Numbered from the stretch's first letter, positions 1 through 9,395 are shown. The stretch: DNA of 64,000 bases from Undibacterium pigrum (GCF_003201815.1 NZ_QJKB01000002.1:714941-778940); one strand, 5' to 3'. Notes: generated from the sequence alone by a model not told the origin. Made by a program: numbers and translations.

Positions 1-1446
1 CTGGTGTCGCAAGGCATGGATGCCAAGCGCCTGTCGACTGCCTTTGACTCGGTGACGCTGTATGGTGCAGACCCGGCCATACGTCCGGACATCTACGGCA
101 AGGTCGGCAATTCCGGCGTTTCAGTCGCGACGCTGGAAGACATGAAGGTCTTGTATGATGGCTTTGATTTGTGTGATCCCGCCACATCGGTATCCATGAC
201 CATCAATGGCCCGGCACCGACGATACTGGCTTTCTTCATGAACACCGCAATCGATCAGCAGATGGAAAAATTCCGCGTCGATAACAAACGCGAACCGACT
301 GCCGATGAATCCGCCAAGATACGCGCCTGGGTATTGCAAAATGTACGTGGCACGGTGCAGGCAGATATCCTGAAAGAAGATCAGGGGCAAAACACCTGCA
401 TCTTCTCGACAGAATTCTCGCTGAAGGTCATGGGCGATATACAGGAATATTTCGTCCATCATCAGGTGCGCAATTTCTATTCAGTTTCCATCTCTGGTTA
501 CCATATTGCTGAAGCAGGTGCGAACCCGATTTCTCAACTGGCCTTCACACTGTCAAATGGTTTCACATTTGTCGAAGCCTATCTGGCACGAGGCATGCAC
601 ATTGATGATTTTGCGGCCAACCTGTCTTTCTTCTTCAGCAATGGCATGGACCCTGAATACACAGTACTGGGCCGCGTGGCCCGCCGTATCTGGGCAGTGG
701 CGATGCGTGACAAATATGGTGCGAATGATCGCAGCCAGAAACTGAAATACCATATCCAGACCAGCGGCCGTTCCCTGCATGCGCAAGAGATCGATTTCAA
801 CGATATCCGCACCACGCTGCAAGCCCTGATTGCGATCTACGACAACTGCAACAGCCTGCACACCAATGCCTATGATGAGGCCATCACCACGCCTACTGAT
901 GAATCCGTACGCCGTGCTTTGGCTATCCAGCTCATCATCAACCGTGAATGGGGCCTGGCGAAAAACGAGAACCCTATCCAGGGCAGCTTCATCATCGAAG
1001 AATTGACCGACATGGTAGAAGAAGCCGTTATGCAAGAGTTTGAACGCATCGCTGAACGTGGTGGTGTACTGGGTGCCATGGAAACCGGCTATCAGCGCGG
1101 CAAGATACAGGAAGAATCCATGCACTATGAACACCTGAAACATGATGGCACTCTGCCCATCATCGGTGTGAATACCTTCCGCAATCCTAAAGCCAATGAC
1201 ACGCCGCAAAAGATAGAACTGGCGCGTTCTACTGAAGAAGAAAAGCAATCGCAGTTGCAACGCCTGGCGGATTTTCATGGCCGTCATGTGGACGTGGCAC
1301 CGAAGGCGCTGGCAGCCTTGCAGCAGGCGGCGATCAATAATGAAAATGTGTTTGCCAGGTTGATGGATGCGGCGCGGGTTTGTTCGTTGGGGCAGATTAC
1401 TACTGCGCTTTTTGAGGTAGGGGGACAATATCGACGCAACATGTGA
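1..1446 (+). CDS. icmF: Fused isobutyryl-CoA mutase IcmF, C-terminal part (5' truncated by window)
   Basis: IcmF is an adenosylcobalamin-dependent mutase that interconverts isobutyryl-CoA and n-butyryl-CoA. The family fuses a B12-binding domain, a MeaI-type G-protein chaperone and the substrate barrel in one chain. Only the last 481 codons lie here, and the frame is open from base 1, so the true start is upstream. The visible part is the mutase substrate domain: the barrel motif [10 protein letters not shown] near residue 165 of the visible chain, then the conserved region around [12 protein letters not shown] and the typical C-terminal end [12 protein letters not shown]. The B12 and GTPase domains are not in view, so 'fused' rests on similarity of this half to IcmF rather than to MutB. 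The gene is intact to its TGA stop, and a palindromic element begins two bases after it. Confidence 0.9.
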   Translation: MVSQGMDAKRLSTAFDSVTLYGADPAIRPDIYGKVGNSGVSVATLEDMKVLYDGFDLCDPATSVSMTINGPAPTILAFFMNTAIDQQMEKFRVDNKREPTADESAKIRAWVLQNVRGTVQADILKEDQGQNTCIFSTEFSLKVMGDIQEYFVHHQVRNFYSVSISGYHIAEAGANPISQLAFTLSNGFTFVEAYLARGMHIDDFAANLSFFFSNGMDPEYTVLGRVARRIWAVAMRDKYGANDRSQKLKYHIQTSGRSLHAQEIDFNDIRTTLQALIAIYDNCNSLHTNAYDEAITTPTDESVRRALAIQLIINREWGLAKNENPIQGSFIIEELTDMVEEAVMQEFERIAERGGVLGAMETGYQRGKIQEESMHYEHLKHDGTLPIIGVNTFRNPKANDTPQKIELARSTEEEKQSQLQRLADFHGRHVDVAPKALAALQQAAINNENVFARLMDAARVCSLGQITTALFEVGGQYRRNM

Positions 1447-1447
1447 T

Positions 1448-1567
1448 GTCACGCTGATAAATCCATTAAGCGGGCGCATTACTGCGTTGCAAATGCTCGC
1501 AATACCGACGTATTGCTGTGCTTTGCGCCTTGTACTGCATCCCGCTGAATGAATTTCTCAGCGTGCC
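1448..1567. repeat. 120-bp palindromic MITE-like intergenic element (element A)
   Basis: The ends form an imperfect terminal inverted repeat of about 27 bases (1448-1474 against 1541-1567, four mismatches). Inside is a second small hairpin, GCAATAC-CGAC-GTATTGC, at 1499-1516. The interior motif CTGCGTTGCA and the later CGCCTTG recur in the elements at 22779-22968 and 26167-26278. It begins two bases after the icmF stop codon. It has no coding capacity and could act as an mRNA 3' end structure. Confidence 0.7.
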
Positions 1568-1633
1568 ACGGATACGGTTTGTTGGCGGCGCTGCGCGCGC
1601 CTTTGTAAAACCCGTCAATTGCAGTTTTTTTTT

Positions 1634-1660
1634 AAATCCCGGACTTGTTCCGGGATTTTT
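1634..1660. terminator. Rho-independent terminator, possibly bidirectional
   Basis: A ten-base perfect stem (1634-1643 with 1649-1658, core ATCCCGGA/TCCGGGAT) closes a five-base loop. It is followed by a T-run, and T residues also precede the stem on the left. It is well placed to end icmF transcription after element A. Confidence 0.8.
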
Positions 1661-1770
1661 GTTTTAAGCACGGCTAGACTTTTATCGGGAAAACATTGTG
1701 TATTGTTTGTTGATCTGATAATTTGTGCATTCTGCTTTGAAAGCATCAAATTATCAGTTGCAATATACTT

Positions 1771-2088
1771 ATGCCAAGATTTTTTTCCCACGATTTCCCT
1801 CAATTTGAAATGCCGGATTTGAAAGAGCTTATTGAAAATCCTGGGCTCGACTTAATCGGAAGTACGTTGGGAGAACTTGTTATCGACCTTGAAAATAAAA
1901 AGGGAATTTACGTTATTCCGGACGATGCTCTCAAGTATTTCAAGTACTTCCAAAATCGACAATCTTCCGAATTTATGCTTGTCGATATTCATATCAGACG
2001 CAATGGTGAGGAAATTTGTCCCAAACAGGATTTAATGTTCCCTCTTTTCCCCGACGATACGGTAGAAGCAGGGATGCTTATTTGCTGA
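1771..2088 (+). CDS. Hypothetical small acidic protein, 105 aa
   Basis: I do not recognise the family. The product is a small soluble acidic protein with no signal peptide or membrane helix and no repeats. The chain looks protein-like (alternating hydrophobic and charged stretches, for example STLGELVIDLENKKGIYVIP). Base composition is more AT-rich than the neighbours, which may indicate recent acquisition. No good ribosome-binding site precedes the ATG at 1771, and the ATG at 1810 is an alternative start. It lies alone between the icmF terminator and a lipoprotein gene. A hairpin (CCAGGC/GCCTGG, 2113-2131) follows its stop. The existence of the gene is probable but not certain. Confidence 0.55.
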   Translation: MPRFFSHDFPQFEMPDLKELIENPGLDLIGSTLGELVIDLENKKGIYVIPDDALKYFKYFQNRQSSEFMLVDIHIRRNGEEICPKQDLMFPLFPDDTVEAGMLIC

Positions 2089-2151
2089 GCTTGAGTTTGT
2101 AATTGCTATTTACCAGGCCTTATTAGCCTGGCCACGAGATGGAGTCTTATC

Positions 2152-2421
2152 ATGCCAATTAAATTGCGCAATATAGCGAAAGCCTTAGCAGGATTGTCTT
2201 GTCTGTTTGTTCTTAGCGCCTGCAACAAACCACCTGAGCCCAAGGTGGATGCCAGTGCTTCTGCTTCGGCTAATTTTCTTTCCGAGCAGAAAGCGCAGAT
2301 GGATAAGGCGAAAGAGGCGGCGCAGTTGATGCAGCAAAAGGCGGATGAACAAAGGGCGATAGTTGAGGTCCAAACTGGTGGGGCTGCTGCCAAGCCTGCC
2401 AAGGGTGATGCTGGTAAGTAA
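2152..2421 (+). CDS. Small lipoprotein, 89 aa
   Basis: The N-terminus is a lipoprotein signal: basic MPIKLRN, a hydrophobic stretch and the lipobox LSAC with Cys at about residue 24. The product should therefore be lipidated and anchored in the outer or inner membrane. The mature part is short, Ala/Lys/Gln-rich and probably helical (SEQKAQMDKAKEAAQLMQQKADEQ), with a flexible Ala-Lys-Gly tail. A GGAG ribosome site precedes the ATG. No enzymatic function can be read from it. Helical lipoproteins of this size often have structural envelope roles, but that is only an analogy. Confidence 0.8.
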   Translation: MPIKLRNIAKALAGLSCLFVLSACNKPPEPKVDASASASANFLSEQKAQMDKAKEAAQLMQQKADEQRAIVEVQTGGAAAKPAKGDAGK

Positions 2422-2474
2422 TCTTCAGCCTGGCAGGAGTGCTTAGCAGTATATTTTTTCCTATAGGAGCATAC

Positions 2475-2969
2475 ATGTTGATATCTTTTCGCCGTCTCGC
2501 CCTGGTGTCCTGCCTGGGCCTGCCCTTGCTTGCTCACGCGCAACTGCCTGTGCAAGCCAATCCTGATCATGAAGCCATGCTGGCCAGTACGGATGCGCGG
2601 CTGGCTGCCAACAAGCGGCTGGTATATGACTTTTGGCGTGAAGTGTTTGAAGGTGGGCATATGGAGAGGGCAGATAAATATCTGGCGGAATCCTATATGC
2701 AGCATAATCCCAATGTAGCGACCGGGCGTGCGGCTTTTACTGAGCTTTTCAGCAAATTCGTCAAACCAAAAGATATACAGGCAAAGGTCAAGGCACCGCT
2801 GGTGGCGATTACTGCTGAAGGTGATAAAGTGATCCTCAGTTTTGTCAGCACCGTGCCTGACCCGAAAGATGCGGGCAAGAAATACACGACAACCTGGTTT
2901 GACATGTTCCGTATAGAAAATGGGAAAATTGCAGAGCATTGGGACCCGGCTTTAAAAGACAATAATTGA
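2475..2969 (+). CDS. Secreted SnoaL-like (NTF2-fold) protein
   Basis: A 164-residue protein with a clear Sec signal peptide ending around LLAHAQ. The rest matches the SnoaL/NTF2-like fold: NKRLVYDFWREVFEGGHMERADKY and the QHNPNVATGR segment typical of SnoaL-like periplasmic proteins, then a beta-rich half ending in the WFDMFRIENGKIAEHWD signature. The family includes polyketide cyclases and many uncharacterised members, so no substrate is inferred. The start at 2475 is chosen over an upstream in-frame start at 2439 because GGAG sits at the right distance and the signal peptide begins there. A second secreted SnoaL protein is encoded at 41227-41775. Confidence 0.8.
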   Translation: MLISFRRLALVSCLGLPLLAHAQLPVQANPDHEAMLASTDARLAANKRLVYDFWREVFEGGHMERADKYLAESYMQHNPNVATGRAAFTELFSKFVKPKDIQAKVKAPLVAITAEGDKVILSFVSTVPDPKDAGKKYTTTWFDMFRIENGKIAEHWDPALKDNN

Positions 2970-2983
2970 GAGGTTTGCACTAG

Positions 2984-3280
2984 ATGCTGCATAAGAATTT
3001 GATTTCCGAGGCTGCTGCTTTGCCAGTCGCCTGGCGTTCTACAGTACTGGGCAAGGCAGGCGGTGCGCAAGTCAAGGTCTTGCGCATGGATGAATGCGAC
3101 TACCCCGATGAAACCCATGATTTTACTGAAGCGCTGCTGGTGCTGGACGGGCAAATGAATCTTGATATCCACGGTGAGATTGTCGCCGTCAAGGCGGGTG
3201 AGCTATATCTGGTGCCTGCCCATACACCGCATGCGGTCGCGGCTGGCAGCAGGGGTACTTTGATCATCATTGATCAATAA
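2984..3280 (+). CDS. Small single-domain cupin protein
   Basis: A 98-residue single cupin. The second cupin motif is visible in the stretch VKAGELYLVPAHTPHAVAAG, with Gly, Pro and the metal-binding His (HTPH). The first motif is weak (DECDYPDETHDFTEALLVLDG, carrying His and Glu). Cupins of this size bind a metal or small ligand, or act as sugar or phenolic isomerases and dioxygenases. The substrate is unknown. The gene follows the SnoaL gene by 14 bases and is probably co-transcribed with it. Confidence 0.75.
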   Translation: MLHKNLISEAAALPVAWRSTVLGKAGGAQVKVLRMDECDYPDETHDFTEALLVLDGQMNLDIHGEIVAVKAGELYLVPAHTPHAVAAGSRGTLIIIDQ

Positions 3281-3356
3281 TGCAGTAATGCAGAATTGAG
3301 TTTTGGCTGTAGCTTGTAAATCCTCTTGTATCTATATTTAAAATGGAGACGGCATC

Positions 3357-3833
3357 ATGCAAAAAATTACCCCTACCCTCTGGTTTGATCACCAGGCTGA
3401 AGACGCAGTCAATTTTTACCTCGACATCTTCAAGGATGCAAAAATCCTGGATGTAGTGCGCTATGGCGAAGGTGCGCCCTTGCCCAAGGATACGGTACTG
3501 ACCATCAAGTTCACCATGGCAGGGCAAGAATTCGTCGCCCTGAATGGTGGGCCTGTATATAGCTTCACTCCTGCCGTTTCTTTCGTCATCGATTGTGAAA
3601 CGCAGGAAGAGGTGGATTATTACTGGGACAAATTGTTGGCTGGCGGTGGTCAGGAAAGCCAGTGTGCCTGGCTCACTGACAAATATGGTCTGTCCTGGCA
3701 AGTCGTACCGCAAGCATTGATCCGTTATCTCGGTGATGCCGACCCTGCCAAGGCGCGGAGAGTCATGATGGCCATGTTTCAGATGAAAAAAATCATTATT
3801 GCTGATCTCGAAAAGGCTTACGCGGGCTCCTGA
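3357..3833 (+). CDS. VOC-superfamily (PhnB/DMT-like) protein
   Basis: A 158-residue cytoplasmic protein of the vicinal oxygen chelate superfamily, PhnB/3-demethylubiquinone methyltransferase-like subgroup. It starts KITPTLWFDHQAEDAVNFYLDIF and contains LTDKYGLSWQVVPQAL near residue 110, both hallmarks of that group. Many members keep the fold without a known reaction, so calling it a methyltransferase would go beyond the evidence. GGAGAC precedes the ATG. It stands between a cupin gene and a secreted hypothetical on the same strand. Confidence 0.82.
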   Translation: MQKITPTLWFDHQAEDAVNFYLDIFKDAKILDVVRYGEGAPLPKDTVLTIKFTMAGQEFVALNGGPVYSFTPAVSFVIDCETQEEVDYYWDKLLAGGGQESQCAWLTDKYGLSWQVVPQALIRYLGDADPAKARRVMMAMFQMKKIIIADLEKAYAGS

Positions 3834-3962
3834 TTTGTAAAATGTGTAAGTGTTTTTACCCGCTGTAAACATCCCGCTTTATTTATGTAAAAGTACCAGA
3901 CATGTCAGCTTCAGATGCATTTTCTGAGCCTGTTTTTTCTGGATTTTATACAACTCTCATGC

Positions 3963-4409
3963 ATGCAAAGGTACATACAATTGAAATTCTTGAAATCATC
4001 AATAGCGGCGTTTTTCCTATTCGCCATCGCAGGGTTTAGCATGGCACAAACCGCCGTTGTTAACCCTTACGGAAAATTCCTCGAAGGCGAGGATGTAGAA
4101 ATCGAAGTAGCGCATTTTGCGGCCAAAAACGCCAATGGCTTATATGATGTCTTGCTGAAGATGCGCGGCGCCGCTGCTTTCAATGCAGGCATAGATGGCA
4201 AGACTATTAAATACACGGCTGTGCCTGGCGGCTCTGGAGTTGATTATCAGTTCAACGGAAAAACCCGCATGACCATGCGCCAGAATAATGGCATTTCTCA
4301 ATATCAGGTCTACCTTGATGGCAGAGGCATTGCTATCAGCGAAGTCAGAGTACGCTCCCAGGAAGTGCGGCCCCTGCATTTGCTGACGGCCTCAACAGAA
4401 GGCAAGTAA
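3963..4409 (+). CDS. Secreted hypothetical protein
   Basis: A protein of 148 residues with a Sec signal peptide (hydrophobic SSIAAFFLFAIAGFSMAQ, cleavage after AQ or nearby). The mature part is beta-rich and Gly/Asn-containing, with no metal or catalytic motif that I recognise. Start at 3963 gives a canonical signal peptide; an in-frame start at 3915 would place an unlikely second hydrophobic stretch before it. It probably resides in the periplasm. A rho-independent terminator follows directly. Confidence 0.7.
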   Translation: MQRYIQLKFLKSSIAAFFLFAIAGFSMAQTAVVNPYGKFLEGEDVEIEVAHFAAKNANGLYDVLLKMRGAAAFNAGIDGKTIKYTAVPGGSGVDYQFNGKTRMTMRQNNGISQYQVYLDGRGIAISEVRVRSQEVRPLHLLTASTEGK

Positions 4410-4421
4410 ATAGTTTCCATC

Positions 4422-4452
4422 AAATGCCTGTTCAACTGACAGGCATTTTTTT
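4422..4452 (+). terminator. Rho-independent terminator
   Basis: Stem AAATGCCTG (4422-4430) pairs with CAGGCATTT (4440-4448), with a nine-base loop and a run of T. It ends the transcription unit finishing with the secreted hypothetical. Confidence 0.85.
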
Positions 4453-4590
4453 CGTCTGCACTATTTCATGCCGCCAGTGCCCTGCAAAATTAAGCATTAG
4501 TAGCTAAAATGCATGTTGCTGATGTTATCTGTTCGTTTGTCTATGCAGACAAATGCAGGTCAGAAATAAATAAGTATTTTCAGAGACTAT

Positions 4591-5088
4591 ATGCATACCA
4601 AAAAACTTTTATTGAGCTTGTTTGAATACAAGGCCTGGGCCAATGCTGAGTTGTATCAGTTGATGACCAGTGTGTCTGGAGATACTTACGCACGTGAGTT
4701 GCATGATGCTATCCGCATTCTCAATCATATCTATGTCGTTGATCAGATCTTTGTAGCCAACCTGCAAGGGCAGCGCCATGCTTACACATCTTTGAATACC
4801 AAAGAGACTCCCGTGCTGGCAGATTTGCAGCAAGCTGTGCAGACAACAGACCTGTGGTACCAGACTTACATCGCTAGCCAGACAGAGGATAGCTTCGGCG
4901 AAGATATCCATTTCACTTTTGTCGATGGCAAGCCGGGCTGCATGTCACGCGGTGAAATGCTCTTGCATGTGGTTACGCACGGCAATTATCACCGCGGTGC
5001 CGTGGGCCGCATCCTGTTCCAGATCGGAACGCAACCACCTCGCGATACCCTGACAGTATTTTTGAGCCAGGCTGCGGCGCAGTCCTGA
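4591..5088 (+). CDS. DinB-family protein
   Basis: A 165-residue four-helix-bundle protein of the DinB/YfiT-like metalloenzyme superfamily. It begins with the typical LLSLFEYKAWANAELYQLM helix. The probable metal-binding histidines are in LNHIYVVDQIF and in the late HVVTHGNYHRGAVGRIL segment, matching the family's three-His pattern. Members are damage-inducible or thiol-dependent transferases, and the reaction here is unknown. Ten bases separate its stop from the downstream acetyltransferase start, so the two are likely one operon. Confidence 0.88.
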   Translation: MHTKKLLLSLFEYKAWANAELYQLMTSVSGDTYARELHDAIRILNHIYVVDQIFVANLQGQRHAYTSLNTKETPVLADLQQAVQTTDLWYQTYIASQTEDSFGEDIHFTFVDGKPGCMSRGEMLLHVVTHGNYHRGAVGRILFQIGTQPPRDTLTVFLSQAAAQS

Positions 5089-5098
5089 TTTTTTTACT

Positions 5099-5530
5099 TT
5101 GACCATCATACGCAAAGCCTGTGAACAGGACGCTGATGCCTTGCAGGCTATCTACCGCGAATGCGTCATAACGGCCGCATGGCAGCAACGTGCAGCAGAC
5201 ACCATTCCTGATTTTGCTCAGGTCAGTCGCGGTGAGACGGTGTGGCTTGCCGTTGATGACAACGATAATGCCAGGGCTGTTCTGGCTGTACAGGAAGCCG
5301 GGGCGTATATCCACCACTTGTATGTAGCTCCTGATATGCAGGGGCGGGGACTGGGCAAGGCATTGTTACAGCACCTTCAAACCTGCATCCCTTTTCCCTG
5401 GCGTTTAAAATGCGTGGCGAAAAACCATGTGGCGCTCGGTTTTTATGAACATCTGGGCTGGCACCAGATCGAACAGGGACAGGGAGAAGACGGGATATAT
5501 TATCTGCTCGAGCACACCGGACCAATCTAA
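5099..5530 (+). CDS. GNAT-family N-acetyltransferase (TTG start)
   Basis: A 143-residue GNAT fold acetyltransferase. The acetyl-CoA binding motif A is visible as LYVAPDMQGRGLGKALLQHL (Q/R-x-x-G-x-G). The C-terminal beta-bulge segment KNHVALGFYEHLGWHQIEQG is also characteristic. The acceptor is unknown. The reading frame starts at TTG; no ATG is available before the conserved TIIRKACEQDADAL segment, so TTG is the most plausible start. It follows the DinB gene by ten bases. Confidence 0.85.
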   Translation: MTIIRKACEQDADALQAIYRECVITAAWQQRAADTIPDFAQVSRGETVWLAVDDNDNARAVLAVQEAGAYIHHLYVAPDMQGRGLGKALLQHLQTCIPFPWRLKCVAKNHVALGFYEHLGWHQIEQGQGEDGIYYLLEHTGPI

Positions 5531-5558
5531 ACAAAAACAACACTGGGGAATATTGACG

Positions 5559-7190
5559 ATGAGACCTGGCCATTTTTTTGCGTGCTGCCTTTTGACATTT
5601 GCTGGCATGACCAGGGCAGATGTCGATATCAACATCAGGCTGCTGCCATCAAAGGCTCTGGAAGTAAGTTATCAGGTGCCACTGACATGTAATGCTGTCA
5701 CCTTCAAGAAAAATGGTAGCGATGTGGCAAAAATGCGCAGCACCTGGCTAGCACTTGATGATTGCGGCAAGGCAGATGGACAGCAATTGAGTCGGCAGCA
5801 GGCTGCATGTACACACTGGCGTTTTCAGGTGCCGGCATCAACGGATGGGATCTGGGGTTATCCGGCGGCTTTTCCAGTGGGTGATGCAATGTATGTCCAC
5901 ACCAGCAATTTTGCTGTCGATGACAGTTGCGGCAAGTCCAGTTACAGCTTCAGTGCACCAGGCATTGCCATGCATGCACAGGTGCTTGCAGAGCATGCTC
6001 AGCCTGCTGTGGAGAAAGCGGCAAATATGTCGGTTTTGTTGATGCCAAAGGTATTCAGGGCTGATGGCGACTTCATTGGCTATTTTGATCCTGCACTGGG
6101 GGAAGCCAATATCAGCAACATACGCAGGGTGGCCGGTGACAGCATCGCATTCCTGCGCCGGGCCATGCCGAAAGCGACTTTTGAGATGCCTGTTATCGCT
6201 GCTGCCAGGGTCAGCGGCCCAGGCGGCCCCAGACCAGACGGAGATGCCAGTGATGTCTTGCGCCTGGGACTATTCAACTGGCCAGCGCAGCCGGATGCAG
6301 GGACACAACGCATGATGACCTTGTTTGTGTCACATGAATTCAGCCACCGTTTCCAGATGCGGGACGCGGTTGATGCCTATGCTAATGCGCGCCTGATGCA
6401 TGAAGGCGGGGCAGAATTCATGCGCTGGCTGATGGCGCTACAAAAGGGATGGTTGACGAAGGAGCAGGCGGCTGAAGACCTGGACATGGCCCTGAGTGAG
6501 TGTTTGCTAGGGGTGCGCAATGCTAGTTGGGGCAAGTTGAGCGCAAGGCAGATACGCAATGGCAGGCTAGAATACCATTGTGGTCTGGCAGCCTATGTTT
6601 ATGGGCTTGCTGCGAGGAAGGGCAAGGCCAGTCCCTTTGAACGTCTGGATGGTTTTTATGAACAATTGCGGCTGGCAAAGACACAGTCACCGCCAGACTT
6701 TGCCTATGCCCTGGAATGCGGCCAGGAACAGGCATGTCAGGCTATATGGTTACCACGTCTGCTGGGCAAGGATGAAAGCATGCAGGCAGTCTGGGCAGAC
6801 TTATTCGCACAAACCGGGTTTGCCAATGCCATTGCTGCCAGCCTGCAGCAAAAAAATGCCATGATCAACATGCTCATGCAGGGAGTGATGACAGAAGACT
6901 GTGGCAGCAGCAGTACCTACCCACAGACAGACAAACTGGGCATAGGCGAGGTCAAGGGTTGTAAACTGCTCAGGGATGGTATGAATATCATCAAGGCAGA
7001 AAACCTGCCTCTGTATAATCATCCCGATACCCTGGCGGCGGCTGTGGCTGCCTGCAAGCTGCGTTCACAGGTCAGGCTGAGTATGGAGTCGGGGCTGGAA
7101 ATGGATTTGCCCTGCAAGCAGGTTTATCAGCCGGTTGGGCAATTTTACGCGGTGGACATGACAAAATTGCTGGCTGGCCTGAACCGCTGA
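5559..7190 (+). CDS. Secreted HEXXH putative zinc metallopeptidase
   Basis: A 543-residue protein with a short signal peptide (FFACCLLTFAGMTRAD). I do not recognise a named family, but it carries a gluzincin-like zinc site: HEFSH at residues 259-263, followed about 20 residues later by MHEGGAEFMRW with Glu282 and Glu286 as candidate third ligands. The N-terminal 200 residues are beta-rich with paired cysteines (for example FAVDDSCGKSSY), as seen in thrombospondin-like or M1/M61 N-domains. The C-terminal third contains more cysteines (ECGQEQACQAIW, MTEDCGSS). These fit a periplasmic or secreted disulfide-bonded enzyme. The start at 5559 is supported by GGGGAA. Peptidase activity is inferred from the motif alone. 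Confidence 0.65.
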   Translation: MRPGHFFACCLLTFAGMTRADVDINIRLLPSKALEVSYQVPLTCNAVTFKKNGSDVAKMRSTWLALDDCGKADGQQLSRQQAACTHWRFQVPASTDGIWGYPAAFPVGDAMYVHTSNFAVDDSCGKSSYSFSAPGIAMHAQVLAEHAQPAVEKAANMSVLLMPKVFRADGDFIGYFDPALGEANISNIRRVAGDSIAFLRRAMPKATFEMPVIAAARVSGPGGPRPDGDASDVLRLGLFNWPAQPDAGTQRMMTLFVSHEFSHRFQMRDAVDAYANARLMHEGGAEFMRWLMALQKGWLTKEQAAEDLDMALSECLLGVRNASWGKLSARQIRNGRLEYHCGLAAYVYGLAARKGKASPFERLDGFYEQLRLAKTQSPPDFAYALECGQEQACQAIWLPRLLGKDESMQAVWADLFAQTGFANAIAASLQQKNAMINMLMQGVMTEDCGSSSTYPQTDKLGIGEVKGCKLLRDGMNIIKAENLPLYNHPDTLAAAVAACKLRSQVRLSMESGLEMDLPCKQVYQPVGQFYAVDMTKLLAGLNR

Positions 7191-7296
7191 CAGTATTAAT
7201 TTGTAGCAAGCATATTTGCCGCTTGTAGTCTGGACGGGTTTGAGGAATACTGGAAAAATCTGTTTCTGTACTGTTTCAACTTATTCAAGGCTATTC

Positions 7297-9321
7297 ATGT
7301 CAGGCAAAGTTGAGGTATCCGGAGTTGCTCTATACCGCGCCATGGTAGACCAGGCTCTGGATGCCGTGCTGGTGCTGGAAGACGGTGCCGTCAGGGATAG
7401 TAATCTCGCTGCCACAACCATGTTTTGCTTGTCGGAAGAGCAAATACTTTCTAGCACATTCATGCAACTGTCTTCCGCAAGCCAGCGAGAAGCGCAGCAT
7501 ACATTTGAGATGCACATGGGGCTGGCCATGCAAGGCCAGCCCCAGCGCTTTGAATGGTCTTGCTGCCGCGCAGATGGTAGTTCGTTTGCCTCTGAAGTAA
7601 GCCTGGGCTTGCTTGAAGACGGTGCCAGAAAAATGTTGATTGTTACTGTACGCGATATCACAGCCTGTCAATATGCTGAGCGCTCGGCTTACCATAAGGG
7701 GGAAAAACTGCGCGTCCTGCTCGAAAATTTCCCCGGTGGCGTTTCCCTGATTGATGAAAACCTCAGGGTTGTTGCCTGGAATTCTGAACTCCTGCGTATG
7801 CTGGATTTACCCGCAGCCTTGTTTGATGGGCAGCCACCGCTTGCGCGAGAAGTGTTTGAAGCCAATATCAGACGTGGTGAATACGGTGAATTCAGCAACG
7901 CCAGCGATGAAGAAAAACTGGCCAAGCTCATGGCCATCATACAAAGTGACACACCTTATACTTACGAACGTTTGCGTTCTGATGGCAGCATCATAGAAGT
8001 GCGCGGGGTGCCGGTAGAGGGAGGCGGTTTTGTCACCACCTGCATGGATGTGACTGCCAAGCGCCGCATAGAAATCGAGTTTCGCAAACAATCCCTGTTC
8101 CTGAAAGCCGTGCTGGCCCACATGCCTCAGGGATTGAGCGTGTTCGATGAGCAGTTAAAGCTTTACCTGTGGAATCAGGGTTTTCTCGATGTACTTGATT
8201 ACCATCCTGATACCATCTATCAGGGAGTGGCTTTTGAAGATTTATTGCGCATCATGGCCGAGCGCGGCGAATATGGCGAAGGTGATATAGAAGAACTCAT
8301 CGCCACCCGCCTGCAACTGGCCAGGCAGTTCCAGGCGCATGAATTTGAACGAACGCGCCCGAATGCCCACACTCATCTGGTACAGGGCAAGCCCATCCAT
8401 GAAAACGGCAAGTTGCAAGGATTTGTCACTACTTATACTGATATCACCGAGCTCAAGAAAGTGCAGACTGCCTTATCCAAGGCTAATGCCCTGCTAGAGC
8501 AGAATATCGCCGAACGTACCACTGAATTGCGCCATACCCAGGATGATCTGATGCGCAGCGAAAAACTGGCTGCCATGGGCGCACTGGTGGCCAGCGTCGC
8601 GCATGAACTCAATACACCTATCGGTAACAGCCTGCTGACTGCCAGCACCCTGCATGCGAGAACCCGGGAGTTCGCCCAGAAAATAAGTGATGGCAATATC
8701 CTCCGTTCGGATCTGGCAGCTTACCTGCAGGCAGCACAACATGCCAGTGAGCTCATAGAACATGGCTTGAACAATGCGGCTGACCTGGTGGCCAGTTTCA
8801 AGCAAGTGGCTGTAGATCAGGCCAGTTCCAAGCGCCGCCGTTTTCAGCTCAACAAGGTTTGCCATGATGTGATTGCCACCATGATGGCCAAGATACGTCA
8901 GGCAGGCTTGCAGATCAGCGTGGATATTCCTGAGCATATAGAGCTGGACAGCTTCCCAGGCCCACTGGACCAGGTGATCTGTAATCTGATTGACAATGCC
9001 ATCCTGCACGCTTTTGAAGGCAAGCCTGATGGCCAGATATGGATCAGTGCCATCCTGCCAGGGCAGGACAGGGTAGAGCTGCGTTTTGACGATAATGGTA
9101 TCGGCATACCTGCAGAAAATCTGGGCCGCGTATTTGATCCCTTCTTCACTACCAAACTGGGACAGGGCGGTACCGGGCTGGGCATGAATATCGTCTATAA
9201 CATCATCACCAGCCTGCTGGGAGGTGATATACGCATAGAAAGTGAAGAGGGGGCAGGTGCCAGCTTCATCATGCAAATCCCACTGGTCGCAACTGTCAAT
9301 GACACAGGGCCTGCTGACTAA
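7297..9321 (+). CDS. Soluble PAS-domain sensor histidine kinase
   Basis: A 674-residue kinase without membrane helices. Order: an N-terminal PAS (residues about 10-125), two consecutive PAS domains of the PAS-7 type (both with the [11 protein letters not shown] or [11 protein letters not shown] signature and ending in V/T-DIT), a coiled coil ([20 protein letters not shown]), a HisKA-like segment with the phospho-accepting His in [16 protein letters not shown], and a HATPase with N ([11 protein letters not shown]), G1 (DDNGIGIP) and G2 ([12 protein letters not shown]) boxes. It belongs to the HATPase group with long AELNTP-type H-boxes. It should sense a cytoplasmic signal. No response regulator is adjacent, so its partner is encoded elsewhere. 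The start at 7297 gives the compact N-terminus. Confidence 0.88.
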   Translation: MSGKVEVSGVALYRAMVDQALDAVLVLEDGAVRDSNLAATTMFCLSEEQILSSTFMQLSSASQREAQHTFEMHMGLAMQGQPQRFEWSCCRADGSSFASEVSLGLLEDGARKMLIVTVRDITACQYAERSAYHKGEKLRVLLENFPGGVSLIDENLRVVAWNSELLRMLDLPAALFDGQPPLAREVFEANIRRGEYGEFSNASDEEKLAKLMAIIQSDTPYTYERLRSDGSIIEVRGVPVEGGGFVTTCMDVTAKRRIEIEFRKQSLFLKAVLAHMPQGLSVFDEQLKLYLWNQGFLDVLDYHPDTIYQGVAFEDLLRIMAERGEYGEGDIEELIATRLQLARQFQAHEFERTRPNAHTHLVQGKPIHENGKLQGFVTTYTDITELKKVQTALSKANALLEQNIAERTTELRHTQDDLMRSEKLAAMGALVASVAHELNTPIGNSLLTASTLHARTREFAQKISDGNILRSDLAAYLQAAQHASELIEHGLNNAADLVASFKQVAVDQASSKRRRFQLNKVCHDVIATMMAKIRQAGLQISVDIPEHIELDSFPGPLDQVICNLIDNAILHAFEGKPDGQIWISAILPGQDRVELRFDDNGIGIPAENLGRVFDPFFTTKLGQGGTGLGMNIVYNIITSLLGGDIRIESEEGAGASFIMQIPLVATVNDTGPAD

Positions 9322-9395
9322 GCTACTCGGGTATTGCCAGTTTCAGGCAGGTGGTCGGCTATACTGTCTTTCTTTTTGCATCAAGAAAGTCCAGC

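Noticed and set aside
553..1479. Long minus-strand reading frame opposite icmF (308 codons)
   Set aside because: It lies entirely antisense to a well-conserved mutase. Its translation is Arg/Leu/His-rich with no family signature, typical of a mirror frame.
2106..2939. Minus-strand reading frame of 277 codons opposite the lipoprotein and SnoaL genes
   Set aside because: The plus-strand genes have signal peptides, ribosome sites and family motifs. The minus frame has none and spans two genes and their gap.
8494..9276. Minus-strand reading frame of 260 codons opposite the PAS kinase
   Set aside because: It mirrors the HisKA and HATPase region, whose motifs are intact on the plus strand.
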